The notes under the pieces were generated by a model. That model made no database searches. It worked only from the letters and a program-made list of their open reading frames with translations, and was not told the DNA's origin. A DNA stretch of 53,444 nucleotides from JASHVB01 sp049522565. Its GTDB lineage: Bacteria; Pseudomonadota; Alphaproteobacteria; Acetobacterales; Acetobacteraceae. Location of the stretch: contig JBEKNT010000003.1 of assembly GCA_049522565.1 (NCBI GenBank), positions 1 through 53,444 of the forward strand, given 5' to 3'. Position 1 is the stretch's first letter. Each line of letters begins with the position of its first letter. Of this stretch, positions 17,841 through 26,119 are shown piece after piece. The translations under genes were made by a program, and so were the position numbers.

Positions 17841-19151
17841 CTACTGCAGCGGCACCGTCCCGGTGTACTTGATGATATCCAGGCCGCCGCTGAGCCGGTC
17901 GTTGGCATAGATCAGCCCGTTGTCGTCCACATAGACATCGTTGATCTGGATCGTGTGCGTCGCATTGCCCGGCGGTGCCGCATCGACCAGATAGCCGATC
18001 TCCACCGGCGCGTTCGGGTTCTCGATCGAATAGGCGCGCACGCCGCCATTGAAGAAGCTGCCAACCACCGTCTTGCTCAGGATACGCACCGGCTGTCCCG
18101 CCTGGTTCTGCGCGATGTTATGCGCGCCGAACCGGCCGCCCGCCTTGCACAGCGCGTCCTTGTCCGCCGGCGGCGGCAGCACCGACAGCACGACGGGTGC
18201 CGTTGCGTCGCTGATGTCCCACACCCAGTCGCGCTTCGGCCAGTCCTTGCAGTTGTTCCCCGTCGCCTCTTCCGTCTGGATCATCAGGTTGCGCGATGGG
18301 ATCGGCAGCAGCGTGTGCGCGAACCCGTTGCCCAGCGACTGCCACGACCGATGCATCACCAGCTTCGGATGCGCCCGGTCAGAAATATCGAGGATCACCA
18401 ACCCGCCATCGATCCAGCCGACATAGAGCCGGTCCGGGTGTTCCGGAGTCCAGACCGGCGTGTGCATGCGAATGCCGGAATCGAATGGCGCCACGCGCGG
18501 CGGCTGCGGCGCCTTGTCGCCCACGCGCGTGCCGGGCAGCCACCAGCGTCCGGTCTCCGTCGGATGTGCCGGGTCGTGCATATCGACGATCATCAGGAAC
18601 TGGTCGTCCAGCTTGTTGTGCGGGGTAAAGTCCTTGGCGCCGGTGGAGAGATACGCCCAGTGCCCGTCGGTGAACCACAGATAATGCACGCCGCGCGAAT
18701 GCGGTCCCGACGTATCGAAATGCGACAATTGCTTCGGATGCGCCGGATCGGCAACGTCGTACACATCCATGCCGGCATGGTCCTGCCCAACCTGGTCCAC
18801 CTGGTGCGCCACCGCCAGCGTCGTGCCGGACAGGCCGAGCGAATTGCACCGCGCGTACGGCACGTCCATGGGAATTTGCGTGACGACCTTGGGGTCTTCC
18901 GGCTGCGTCACGTCGATGACGCTGAAACACATCGGCGCCGATTCATGCGCCAGGAACAGCACGCGGCGGCCGTCGGGATACCGGTGCATCGCCAGGCCCT
19001 CGCCACCCTTGCCGGCACCGTTCAGGTTGCTGTGGCCGATCAACTGCATGTTGCTGGCTTCGGCCACCGCCGGAAGCGGATCGGCCAGGCCGGCCGCGGT
19101 CTGCCACAGCAAACCGCCAAGGCACACCAGGCAGCCTGTCAGGAATCGCAT
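17841..19151 (-). CDS. Secreted LVIVD-repeat beta-propeller protein
   Basis: 436 residues with a signal peptide (MRFLTGCLVCLGGLLWQTAA, cut near residue 22), so periplasmic or secreted. The body repeats short units such as VIDVTQPEDPKVV, VYDVADPAHPKQLS, IVDMHDPAHPTETG and ILDISDRAHPKLV. This is the LVIVD pattern, predicted to form a beta-propeller. Family function is not established; a binding or surface role is inferred. An in-frame extension to 19505 exists but lacks family features, and the ATG used here gives the signal peptide. The gene lies downstream of the FAD oxidoreductase gene on the same strand, 65 bases away. Confidence 0.85.
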   Translation of the reverse strand: MRFLTGCLVCLGGLLWQTAAGLADPLPAVAEASNMQLIGHSNLNGAGKGGEGLAMHRYPDGRRVLFLAHESAPMCFSVIDVTQPEDPKVVTQIPMDVPYARCNSLGLSGTTLAVAHQVDQVGQDHAGMDVYDVADPAHPKQLSHFDTSGPHSRGVHYLWFTDGHWAYLSTGAKDFTPHNKLDDQFLMIVDMHDPAHPTETGRWWLPGTRVGDKAPQPPRVAPFDSGIRMHTPVWTPEHPDRLYVGWIDGGLVILDISDRAHPKLVMHRSWQSLGNGFAHTLLPIPSRNLMIQTEEATGNNCKDWPKRDWVWDISDATAPVVLSVLPPPADKDALCKAGGRFGAHNIAQNQAGQPVRILSKTVVGSFFNGGVRAYSIENPNAPVEIGYLVDAAPPGNATHTIQINDVYVDDNGLIYANDRLSGGLDIIKYTGTVPLQ

Positions 19152-19216
19152 CGGCGACGTCTCCCTCTTCGGATTTATCGTTCGGTGCCGCAGGATGCCG
19201 GGTCGGGCCGGTTGCA

Positions 19217-20323
19217 TCAACCGGTCGCCGCCACTTCCAGCACATGCCCGGCGAGCGCCAGCGACGCGGTCAGCCCGGGCGATTCGATGCCGAACAGATT
19301 GATCAACCCCGGCACACCGTGGGTCTGCGGTCCCTGCACGACAAAATCCTGGGCCGGCTTGCCTGGCGGCACGATCTTCGGGCGGATGCCGGCATAGCCC
19401 GGCTGCAACGCGCCGTCCGGCAAATCCGGCCAGTATTTGCGCACCGCTGCATAGAAGCTGTCGGCGCGCGCCGGATCGACCGTGTAGTCGATGTCGTCGA
19501 TCCATTGCACATCCGGCCCGAAGCGCGCCTGGCCGCCGAGGTCGACCGTCAGATGCACGCCCAGGCCGCCCGGCACCGGCACCGGATAGATCAGCCGCGA
19601 GAACGGCGAGCGGCCGGACAAGGTGAAATAATTGCCTTTCGCGTAATAGGCGGTCGGCACGCGATCGGCCGGCATGCCGGCGATCTTGCCGGCCAGCCAG
19701 GGTGCGTGCAGCCCGGCGGAATTGACCAGCAGGCGGCAGCGCAGATGCGTCGGCTCGCTGCCGCCGACGGCGACTTCCACGCCGCCGCGCACCACGTTTG
19801 CGCCGATGACCGGGCTGAGAAACGCCATGATCGCGCCGGCATTTTCCGCATCGCCCTGCAACGCCAGCATGTACGCGTGGCTGTCGATGATGCCGGTCGC
19901 CGGCGAATGCAGTGCGCTGGTGCAGCGCAGGTTCGGCTCCATCGCGATCGCCTCGGCGGCAGACAGCACGCGCATGCCTTCGACGCCGTTCGCCTCGGCG
20001 CGCCGCTTGATGCCGGCCAGCAACGAGTCCTCCTCGGCGTTGGTCGCGGCGATCAGCTTGCCGCAGTTGCGATGCGGCACGCCCTTCTCCCGGCAGTACG
20101 GATACAGCGCGCGGCGGCCGGCGACGCAGAACCGCGCCATCAGGCTGTTGGCGGGATAGTAGATGCCGGCATGGATCACCTCGCTGTTGCGCGAGGATGT
20201 TGCGGTGCCGATGCCGGCTGCGGCTTCCAGCACGATCACCTCGCGTCCGGCCAGTGCCAGGGCGCGCGCCACGGCCAGGCCGACCACGCCCGCCCCGACC
20301 ACGATGCAGTCAACCTCGTCCAC
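19217..20323 (-). CDS. FAD-dependent oxidoreductase, L-2-hydroxyglutarate dehydrogenase-like (DAO family)
   Basis: 368 residues from a GTG start with GGGGGAA upstream. The N-terminus shows the dinucleotide-binding VVGAGVVGLAVARALA, followed by SSRNSEVIHAGIYYP, which is characteristic of the LhgO/YgaF group. The C-terminal GIESPGLTASLALA closes the FAD site. Members oxidise 2-hydroxy acids (L-2-hydroxyglutarate in E. coli) and pass electrons to quinone. The exact substrate here is inferred. It is divergent from the aldose epimerase gene, with only 84 bases between starts, so their promoters must share that space. Confidence 0.85.
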   Translation of the reverse strand: MDEVDCIVVGAGVVGLAVARALALAGREVIVLEAAAGIGTATSSRNSEVIHAGIYYPANSLMARFCVAGRRALYPYCREKGVPHRNCGKLIAATNAEEDSLLAGIKRRAEANGVEGMRVLSAAEAIAMEPNLRCTSALHSPATGIIDSHAYMLALQGDAENAGAIMAFLSPVIGANVVRGGVEVAVGGSEPTHLRCRLLVNSAGLHAPWLAGKIAGMPADRVPTAYYAKGNYFTLSGRSPFSRLIYPVPVPGGLGVHLTVDLGGQARFGPDVQWIDDIDYTVDPARADSFYAAVRKYWPDLPDGALQPGYAGIRPKIVPPGKPAQDFVVQGPQTHGVPGLINLFGIESPGLTASLALAGHVLEVAATG

Positions 20324-20407
20324 CCAGGTTCCCCCGTCGATTCCCGGCCGATTTACGCCGCGGGTCTGCGACGCGCTAGGCTCGCCGCCGACCGCGGAGA
20401 GGTGGCG

Positions 20408-21289
20408 ATGCTGCACTTGCAGGATGACCAGGCGTCAGTCGTGCTGACGCCCGAGTACGGCGGCGCGGTGCTCGGCTGGATGGACGATCGCACGCCGGTG
20501 CTGCGCCGCCCGCTGCCGGAGGCGATCCTGCGCGGCGAGGTGCGCGGTTTTGCCTGCTTCCCGCTGGTGCCGTTCTGTAACCGCATCGGTCTCGCCCGCT
20601 TCGCCTGGCAGGGTCGCGCCTATCAACTCGAGCGCAATTTCGGCGACCACCCGCACGCCATCCATGGCGTCGGCTGGCAACGGAGCTGGAGCGTCGGGGA
20701 CGTTTCGCACAACGCGGCAAGCCTGACGCTGCACCACGATGCGGCCGGCGGTCGGGCCGGCGCCTGGCCATTCCCGTTCGATGCCGCGCTGGCCTGCACG
20801 CTGGCCGATACGCAGCTTCGCATCGCCCTGAGCGTCACCAATCGGCATACCGGTACGGCACCGGCCGGCATCGGTCTGCATCCCTATTTCGGCCGCCGCG
20901 CCGGCGTCACGTTGCAATTCCAGGCAGACGGGGTGTGGCTCAACGGCGAGGATGCCTTGCCGGCGCGGCATGTTTCGCTGCCGCGCGCGTGGGACCATGC
21001 GAACGGCTTGCCGATCGGCACGGCACGGCTGGACAATTGCTTCACCACCTGGAACCGCACGGCGCGGATCGGCGGCATCGGCGGCGGCGTAACGATCACC
21101 GCCGGCGCCGCATTCCGTCACCTGCAAGTCTATACGCCACCCCACGACAACGTCTTCTGCGTCGAGCCGGTGAGCCATGTGCCGGATGCGATCAACCGTT
21201 CCGGCCTGCCGCCCGGCCAGGGCATGCACGTATTGCAGCCTGGCGAAACGCTGTCGGGCAGCGTCACGATTGACCTGACGCGCGGCTGA
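20408..21289 (+). CDS. Aldose 1-epimerase (galactose mutarotase family)
   Basis: 293 residues. It would interconvert alpha and beta anomers of a free sugar in the cytoplasm. The family Asn-Arg and His residues are visible: PFCNRIGLARF, then HPHAIHGVGW (catalytic His region), GIGLHPYF and, near the end, DNVFCVEPVSHVPDAIN with the Glu that acts as base. GAGGTGG lies before the ATG at 20408; the open frame starts much further upstream only because of high GC. Next to sugar dehydrogenase, lactonase and gluconokinase genes it would supply the beta anomer to the dehydrogenase. Confidence 0.9.
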   Translation: MLHLQDDQASVVLTPEYGGAVLGWMDDRTPVLRRPLPEAILRGEVRGFACFPLVPFCNRIGLARFAWQGRAYQLERNFGDHPHAIHGVGWQRSWSVGDVSHNAASLTLHHDAAGGRAGAWPFPFDAALACTLADTQLRIALSVTNRHTGTAPAGIGLHPYFGRRAGVTLQFQADGVWLNGEDALPARHVSLPRAWDHANGLPIGTARLDNCFTTWNRTARIGGIGGGVTITAGAAFRHLQVYTPPHDNVFCVEPVSHVPDAINRSGLPPGQGMHVLQPGETLSGSVTIDLTRG

Positions 21290-21453
21290 GTCTGAGAAGG
21301 TCCGCGGCGCAAGTCAGGCCGACGAGCAGGGTTCCCCTGTTGCACAGCGGGCAGGGCCGATGGGTTGGCCGCGTGCCGGCAGCAGGCCGGTGCACCGACT
21401 CTCACGTTTCGATGCCATTGCTGCCAAATCCGCCAGGCCGCGGCGGTCCGTCG

Positions 21454-21543
21454 GCAAGCAAGCAGTTGCACCACAAAGACACCAAGGCACGAAGATTCAT
21501 GTCTTCGTGCCTTTGTGTCTTTGTGGTGAATTTGCTTGCTTGC
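21454..21543. repeat. Hairpin element 2 between convergent genes
   Basis: Inner arms 21471-21495 and 21502-21526 are 25-base reverse complements with one mismatch and a 6-base loop. They consist of CACAAAGA / CACCAAGG / CACGAAGA modules. Outer arms 21454-21464 and 21533-21543 are perfect (GCAAGCAAGCA against TGCTTGCTTGC). The GCAA/TTGC outer flanks and the modular CAC-repeats match the plan of elements 1 and 3. The rest of the gap 21290-21594 shows no gene. Confidence 0.9.
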
Positions 21544-21594
21544 TCCCGGCGCGCGAGATCGACGCGTCGGCCAATCGTCGGCGCCGCGCGTTCA

Positions 21595-22533
21595 TCAACC
21601 TCCGGGCGCACCCTGCGTATTCACGTACAGCGCGTAGAGGCTGTGGCTCGCGGCCATGAACAGCCGGTTGCGCCAGCGGCCGCCGAAGCACAGGTTCGCG
21701 CAGCGCTCCGGCAGGGCGATGTGGCCGATCGGCGCGCCGGCATTGTTGAAGATGCGCACGCCGTCGAGTTCCGCGTCGCCCATCCCCCAGCCACACCACA
21801 GATTGCCGTGGATATCGACACGGAAGCCGTCCGGCGTGCCGGGACCGGCATCGATGAACACCCGCTTATTGCTGAGCCGCGTGCCGCCGACCACGTCGTA
21901 GGCGACGATCTTGCGGGTCGGCTGCGCGCGCGACGCCACCACGTAGAGGATCGACTCATCGGGCGAGAAGGCCAGGCCGTTCGGGCCGTCCACGTCATCG
22001 GCGACAACACTCGCCTCGCCGGTCTGACCGTCGATGCGATACACCACGGCCGGCAGCTCGGGCTCGGCTTTTTCGCCCTCGTAATAGCCGAGGATGCCGA
22101 ACACCGGATCGGTGAACCAGATGGAGCCGTCGGACTTCACCACCACGTCGTTCGGCGAATTCAGCCGGCGGCCCTGGTGGTGGTCCATCAGCACGGTGAT
22201 GGAGCCATCATATTCCGTGCGGGTGACGCGGCGGCCGCGATGCTCGCAGGTGACCAGCCGTCCCTGGCGATCGCGCGTGTTGCCGTTGGCGTTGTACGAG
22301 GTCTTGCGGAACACGCTGACTGCGCCGGTCTCTTCCTCCCATTTCAGGATGCGGTCGTTGGGAATGTCGCTCCACAGGACATAGCGTCCGTCGCCGACAT
22401 AGACCGGGCCTTCGGACCAGCGGCAGCCGGTCGCCAATTGCTCGACCGAGGCGAGCGGCCAACGATACTGGTTGAAGCTGGCATCCAGCACCTGCACGGC
22501 CGGATCAGGATAGCGTTGGCTCGGTTCCCACAT
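21595..22533 (-). CDS. SMP-30/gluconolactonase family sugar lactonase
   Basis: 312 residues, a six-bladed propeller that would open a sugar lactone to the acid. Family signatures are visible: CRWSEGPVYVGDGRYVLWSD with the metal-binding Glu, NSPNDVVVKSDGSIWFTDP with the Asn, and DGPNGLAFSPDESILYV with the Asn/Asp pair. GAGGGGAAA precedes the ATG at 22533. It is last in a minus-strand row after gnd, gntK and a sugar dehydrogenase gene, which fits a role in turning gluconolactone (or a similar aldonolactone) into the acid. Confidence 0.9.
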   Translation of the reverse strand: MWEPSQRYPDPAVQVLDASFNQYRWPLASVEQLATGCRWSEGPVYVGDGRYVLWSDIPNDRILKWEEETGAVSVFRKTSYNANGNTRDRQGRLVTCEHRGRRVTRTEYDGSITVLMDHHQGRRLNSPNDVVVKSDGSIWFTDPVFGILGYYEGEKAEPELPAVVYRIDGQTGEASVVADDVDGPNGLAFSPDESILYVVASRAQPTRKIVAYDVVGGTRLSNKRVFIDAGPGTPDGFRVDIHGNLWCGWGMGDAELDGVRIFNNAGAPIGHIALPERCANLCFGGRWRNRLFMAASHSLYALYVNTQGAPGG

Positions 22534-22556
22534 GGCGTTTCCCCTCGGATTTACGT

Positions 22557-22583
22557 CCCCTCTCCCGCGAAGCGGCAGAGGGG
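22557..22583. repeat. CTCCCGC-type hairpin
   Basis: CCCCTCTCCCGC-GAA-GCGG(C)AGAGGGG stem with one mismatch lies in the 62-base gap between the dehydrogenase and lactonase genes. It could reduce read-through to the lactonase gene or protect mRNA ends. It is a member of the same hairpin family as 14843 and 46885. Confidence 0.6.
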
Positions 22584-22595
22584 GAGTCTCTGGCG

Positions 22596-23366
22596 TTACC
22601 ACCGGCCGCCGTCCACCACCCACAACTGCCCGCTGCACATCCGGCTGTCATCCGCTGCGAGCCACAGCACCAGGCGCGCGACATCGGCGGGCATCACCTT
22701 CTCTTTCAGGCTTTGCAGCCGCATCAGGTTTTCTTCCGCCTCCGGCGTCAGCCACAGCGTGACCTGGCGCTCGGTCATGATCCAGCCGGGGATCACCGTG
22801 TTCACCCGGATTTTGTCGCCGCCCAGGTCGCGCGCCATGCCGCGGGTCAGTCCTTCCACGCCGGCCTTCGCTGTGGTGTAGGCGGGCATGCCGCCCTGCA
22901 TGTTATGCCAGCTCACCGAACCGAAATCGATGATCGAGCCGCCGCCGGCCGCGCGCATCATCGGCGCCACCGCCTGGATGGCGAAGAACTGGTGGCGCAG
23001 ATTGGTCGCCATCCGCTCGTCCCAGAATTCCGGCGTCACGTCTTCCCATTGGTGGCGCTGATCGTTGGCGGCGTTGTTGACCAGTACCGTGATGGGTCCC
23101 AGTTGCCGCGCCGCTGCGGCAATCGCCGCGCGCAACGCCGCGATGTCGCGCAGGTCGCAGTGTTGGTAAAGCGGTGCGGGATGCCCGGCGTCGCGCAGCT
23201 TCGCCACCAGCGCGCGCGACGGTTCGTCGGCGATGTCGACGAACGCCACCTTGGCGCCTTGTGCCGCGAACTGCGTCACCTCCTCGGCGCCGATCCCGCT
23301 GCCGCCGCCGGTGATGAACACCACGCGGTCGCGCAGGCTGGGGTAGATCGCGAAGGGCTCGCTCAT
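22596..23366 (-). CDS. SDR-family sugar 1-dehydrogenase (D-xylose/aldose 1-dehydrogenase-like)
   Basis: 256 residues, classical short-chain dehydrogenase. The cofactor motif TGGGSGIG is at residues 19-26, NNAA at 97-100, catalytic Ser150/152 in FGSVSWH, and Tyr163/Lys167 in AYTTAK. The AIYPSL start, CDLRD, NDQRH...WDER..NLRH and INFGS-SWH-like segments resemble Caulobacter D-xylose 1-dehydrogenase as I remember it. It would oxidise an aldose to its lactone with NAD(P). Its ATG overlaps the stop of the gluconokinase gene by 4 bases, so translation is coupled. Glucose is the likely substrate because a gluconokinase and 6-phosphogluconate dehydrogenase are in the same row; this is inference. Confidence 0.88.
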   Translation of the reverse strand: MSEPFAIYPSLRDRVVFITGGGSGIGAEEVTQFAAQGAKVAFVDIADEPSRALVAKLRDAGHPAPLYQHCDLRDIAALRAAIAAAARQLGPITVLVNNAANDQRHQWEDVTPEFWDERMATNLRHQFFAIQAVAPMMRAAGGGSIIDFGSVSWHNMQGGMPAYTTAKAGVEGLTRGMARDLGGDKIRVNTVIPGWIMTERQVTLWLTPEAEENLMRLQSLKEKVMPADVARLVLWLAADDSRMCSGQLWVVDGGRW

Positions 23367-23869
23367 GCGGTGCGTTCCTCCAGTTGCCGCACCACCTCAT
23401 CGACGATCGCCTGCGGCGGCGGGGCAATCGACACGGTGAGCGGATGTTCGTCCGGACCCGGTTCTTCCAACGTGGCAAACTGGCTGTCCAGCAGCGCGGC
23501 CGGCATGAAGTGCCCCTTGCGCGCTGCCATGCGCGCCGCGATCAGCGCCTGGTCGCCGCGCAGATACACCAGCACCACGTCGGGCCGGTCGCCGATCAGG
23601 ATGTCGCGATAGGCGCGCTTCAACGCGGAACACGCCACCACCGCGGACTCGCCGCGTGCGCGCATCGCGTCGATCGCCGCGGCGATGGCACGCAGCCAGG
23701 GCCAGCGATCCTCGTCGGTCAGCGGGTGGCCGTGGCGCATCTTCTCGACATTGGCGGCCGGGTGGAACCGGTCGCCCTCCAGCAACGTCCAGCCCTCGCG
23801 CTGCGCCACACCCTCGGCGATGGTCGTCTTGCCGCTGCCGGAGACGCCCATCATCACCGCGATGGTCAT
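23363..23869 (-). CDS. gntK: Gluconokinase
   Basis: 168 residues, normal for the GntK type. It phosphorylates D-gluconate to 6-phosphogluconate with ATP. Walker A GVSGSGKT is at residues 8-15. Further family marks are LEGDRFHPAANVEKM, CSALKRAYRDIL (the gluconate-binding CSALK segment) and KGHFMPAALLDSQFATLE. An alternative ATG six codons upstream is possible and has a somewhat better purine stretch before it. It lies between gnd and the sugar dehydrogenase gene on the same strand. Confidence 0.92.
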   Translation of the reverse strand: MTIAVMMGVSGSGKTTIAEGVAQREGWTLLEGDRFHPAANVEKMRHGHPLTDEDRWPWLRAIAAAIDAMRARGESAVVACSALKRAYRDILIGDRPDVVLVYLRGDQALIAARMAARKGHFMPAALLDSQFATLEEPGPDEHPLTVSIAPPPQAIVDEVVRQLEERTA

Positions 23870-23905
23870 GTGTAGTTGCGGGCGCATGCCCGCCCTTCGG
23901 TCGTC

Positions 23906-23928
23906 ATGGCCGGACTTGATCCGGCCAT
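23906..23928. repeat. ATGGCCGG...CCGGCCAT palindromic repeat
   Basis: A near-perfect palindrome between gnd and gntK, overlapping the gnd stop codon. The same core occurs in both arms of the cruciform at 4151-4261. Such GGCCGG...CCGGCC hairpins are scattered between genes in many alphaproteobacteria. Confidence 0.7.
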
Positions 23929-24926
23929 CATTTCTTTTCCGCCGCCTCGAGCGCGGCCTCGACATGGCCACCGAAGCCGAAGCGCATGGCGGAGAGAATC
24001 TTCTCGGCAAACGTATGCTCCTGGCGCGACCGGAAGCGCACGAACAACGATGCGGCCAGCACTTCGGCCGGCACCGCTTCCTCGATCGCCGCCTCGATGG
24101 TCCAGCGGCCCTCGCCGGAATCGTCCACGTAGCCTGAGAATTTCTCCAGGTGCTCGTCGGTGGCCAGCGCGCTCGCGGTCAGGTCGAGCAACCAGGACGC
24201 CACCACGGACCCGCGCCGCCACACCTCGGCGATGTCGCCCAGGTTGAGTTCGAATTGCTCATCCGCCGGCAGCTTGGCGGAGCGGCGGTTGCGCAGGATG
24301 TCGAAGCCTTCCGCGAAGGCCTGCATCATGCCGTATTCGATGCCGTTATGCACCATCTTCACGAAGTGTCCGGCGCCGACCGGGCCGGCATGGATGTAGC
24401 CATGCTCGGCGCGCCGGTCGTGGCCTTCGCGGCCAGGCGTGCGCTCGATCGTGCCGACGCCCGGGGCGAGCGCGGCAAAGATCGGATCGAGGTGCTGCAC
24501 CGCCTCCGGCGTGCCGCCGATCATCAGGCAGTAGCCGCGCTCCAGTCCCCATACGCCGCCGGAGGTGCCGCAATCGACATAGCGTATGCCCTTCTGTTGC
24601 AGCGCCTTGCCGCGCCGCACGTCGTCTTTCCAGTTGCTGTTGCCGCCGTCGATGATGATGTCGCCGGCCGACAGCATCGTGCCAAGTTGCTCGATCGTCT
24701 GTTCGGTGATCTTGCCCGACGGCAGCATCACCCAGACCGCGCGCGGCTTCTCGGTCAGCGCCTGCACGACATCGGCCAGGCCGCCGACGCCCTGCGCGCC
24801 CTCCTTGCCGAGGCCCTGCACGGCGGCGGCGTTCGCGTCCCACACCACGCAGGAATGTCCCGCGCGCATCAGCCGGCGCGAGATGTTGGCGCCCATCCGG
24901 CCGAGGCCGACCACACCGATCTGCAT
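23928..24926 (-). CDS. gnd: 6-phosphogluconate dehydrogenase, decarboxylating, short (GndA/YqeC) type
   Basis: 332 residues. It oxidises 6-phosphogluconate to ribulose 5-phosphate and CO2. GLGRMG at residues 7-12 binds NAD(P). GTSGGVWGLERGYCLMIGG holds the substrate-binding loop, and HFVKMVHNGIEYGMMQAFAEG holds the catalytic Lys and the HN pair. It is much shorter than the ~470-residue E. coli Gnd, as expected for the short class that often prefers NAD. GGAGAAA precedes the ATG. It is first in the row gnd-gntK-SDR-lactonase, so the end of the pathway is encoded first. Confidence 0.93.
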   Translation of the reverse strand: MQIGVVGLGRMGANISRRLMRAGHSCVVWDANAAAVQGLGKEGAQGVGGLADVVQALTEKPRAVWVMLPSGKITEQTIEQLGTMLSAGDIIIDGGNSNWKDDVRRGKALQQKGIRYVDCGTSGGVWGLERGYCLMIGGTPEAVQHLDPIFAALAPGVGTIERTPGREGHDRRAEHGYIHAGPVGAGHFVKMVHNGIEYGMMQAFAEGFDILRNRRSAKLPADEQFELNLGDIAEVWRRGSVVASWLLDLTASALATDEHLEKFSGYVDDSGEGRWTIEAAIEEAVPAEVLAASLFVRFRSRQEHTFAEKILSAMRFGFGGHVEAALEAAEKK

Positions 24927-25195
24927 TGCTGTTTCTCCGTCCTGTCGCAATCACCGTGGCGTGAGCATGGCTTGCTGTGCCGCGTGTGCCGTCTACCGTG
25001 GTTCAACCTGCCACAGTGCGCGGCATTGGCAAGCGGCGGCGCGGGGTGTCACGCCATTGCGCGGCGTCGGCGCTTCTCGCAAGAGACTGCTTCCCCTCCC
25101 CCTCCCGGTAAGCGCCGCAGGTTCATCCAGCGCGGGTCGGCCGCCGCCGGCCGGCGGTCAACGCGTCATGACAAAAGATGGGCGCGGCGTGGGCG

Positions 25196-26002
25196 TCAGG
25201 CCGCCTCGGCCAACTGCCGCGGCCGGTAGATCGCGATATGCGTGACGCGCGCGATCGGCGAGCGCTCGTTCGCCAGCACCAGGGCGTCGATCTCCACCCA
25301 TTTATGGCCCTTGTGCTCATAGTTTTTCGTCACGCGGGCGCGCACGCCCAGCGTGTCGCCGACGCGCGCCACCGCCAGGTTCTGCACCGTGCTGCCCATG
25401 TGCATCCAGGCCGGCAGCACCACGTTGTGCGACAAAGCCCAGTTGCAGCAGCGCAGGATGGTGCCGGGATGCACGATGCCCTCCGCCGCGTACAGCGGGT
25501 CCGTCTCGCGCGTGTCCGCCAGATCCTGCGTCTGGTACGCCGGCGTGACCGTCAGCTTGTGCATCCCCAGCCACTTGCCGACCGGCAGCGAGTGCGCGTC
25601 GGCGGGCGGGCGGGCGTCGTGCGCCGGCGGGGTGGCCGGGGAAAAATCGTTGACCGCGACGGCGGGCGCCGCTTCCGGCAACGCCGCGCGGCCGGTGGCG
25701 CACAGCACGCCCATGCTGGTCACCTGCAACTCCAGGCCGTTGGCATCTTCCACGGCGGTGATCTCGGCGATGTCGCCTTCATACACCGGCTTGCCGAAGC
25801 GTGCCTCGCCGGTGCCGCGTTCGAGCCAGGCGCGGCCCCAGCGCTGCACCGGCAGGTGCGCCATGTAGGCATAGACGTGCACGCCACCGACCAGCCCGCC
25901 GCGGAAGCCGAAGCGCTTCGCGGTGGCGTCGTCGTGGATCTTGTTTTCCGATGCCTTGGCAGTGTTGAACGCCGAGACGTGGTACGGCGGCAGCGCAGTC
26001 AT
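25196..26002 (-). CDS. MaoC-like / hotdog-fold protein
   Basis: 268 residues. The N-terminal half (NKIHDDATAKRFGFRGGLVGGVHVYAYMAH) has the D-x4-H-like arrangement of MaoC-type dehydratase domains. The C-terminal half (NWALSHNVVLPAWMHMGSTVQNLAVARVGDTLGVRARV) reads as a second hotdog unit. Such proteins act on acyl-CoA or acyl-ACP thioesters; the substrate is not known. AAGGAGAC lies about 7 bases before the ATG. It stands alone, on the same strand as gnd but about 270 bp upstream of it. Confidence 0.75.
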   Translation of the reverse strand: MTALPPYHVSAFNTAKASENKIHDDATAKRFGFRGGLVGGVHVYAYMAHLPVQRWGRAWLERGTGEARFGKPVYEGDIAEITAVEDANGLELQVTSMGVLCATGRAALPEAAPAVAVNDFSPATPPAHDARPPADAHSLPVGKWLGMHKLTVTPAYQTQDLADTRETDPLYAAEGIVHPGTILRCCNWALSHNVVLPAWMHMGSTVQNLAVARVGDTLGVRARVTKNYEHKGHKWVEIDALVLANERSPIARVTHIAIYRPRQLAEAA

Positions 26003-26119
26003 GGGCGTCTCCTTGATGTCCGCGTTATCAGGGCCTGGATGGCGCAGCTATGCACGAGCAGGGGCGGAAGGGAAGGCGGGCGACGCCGGGCCGACACCAG
26101 GTGCCCGGTGCCCCCGATC

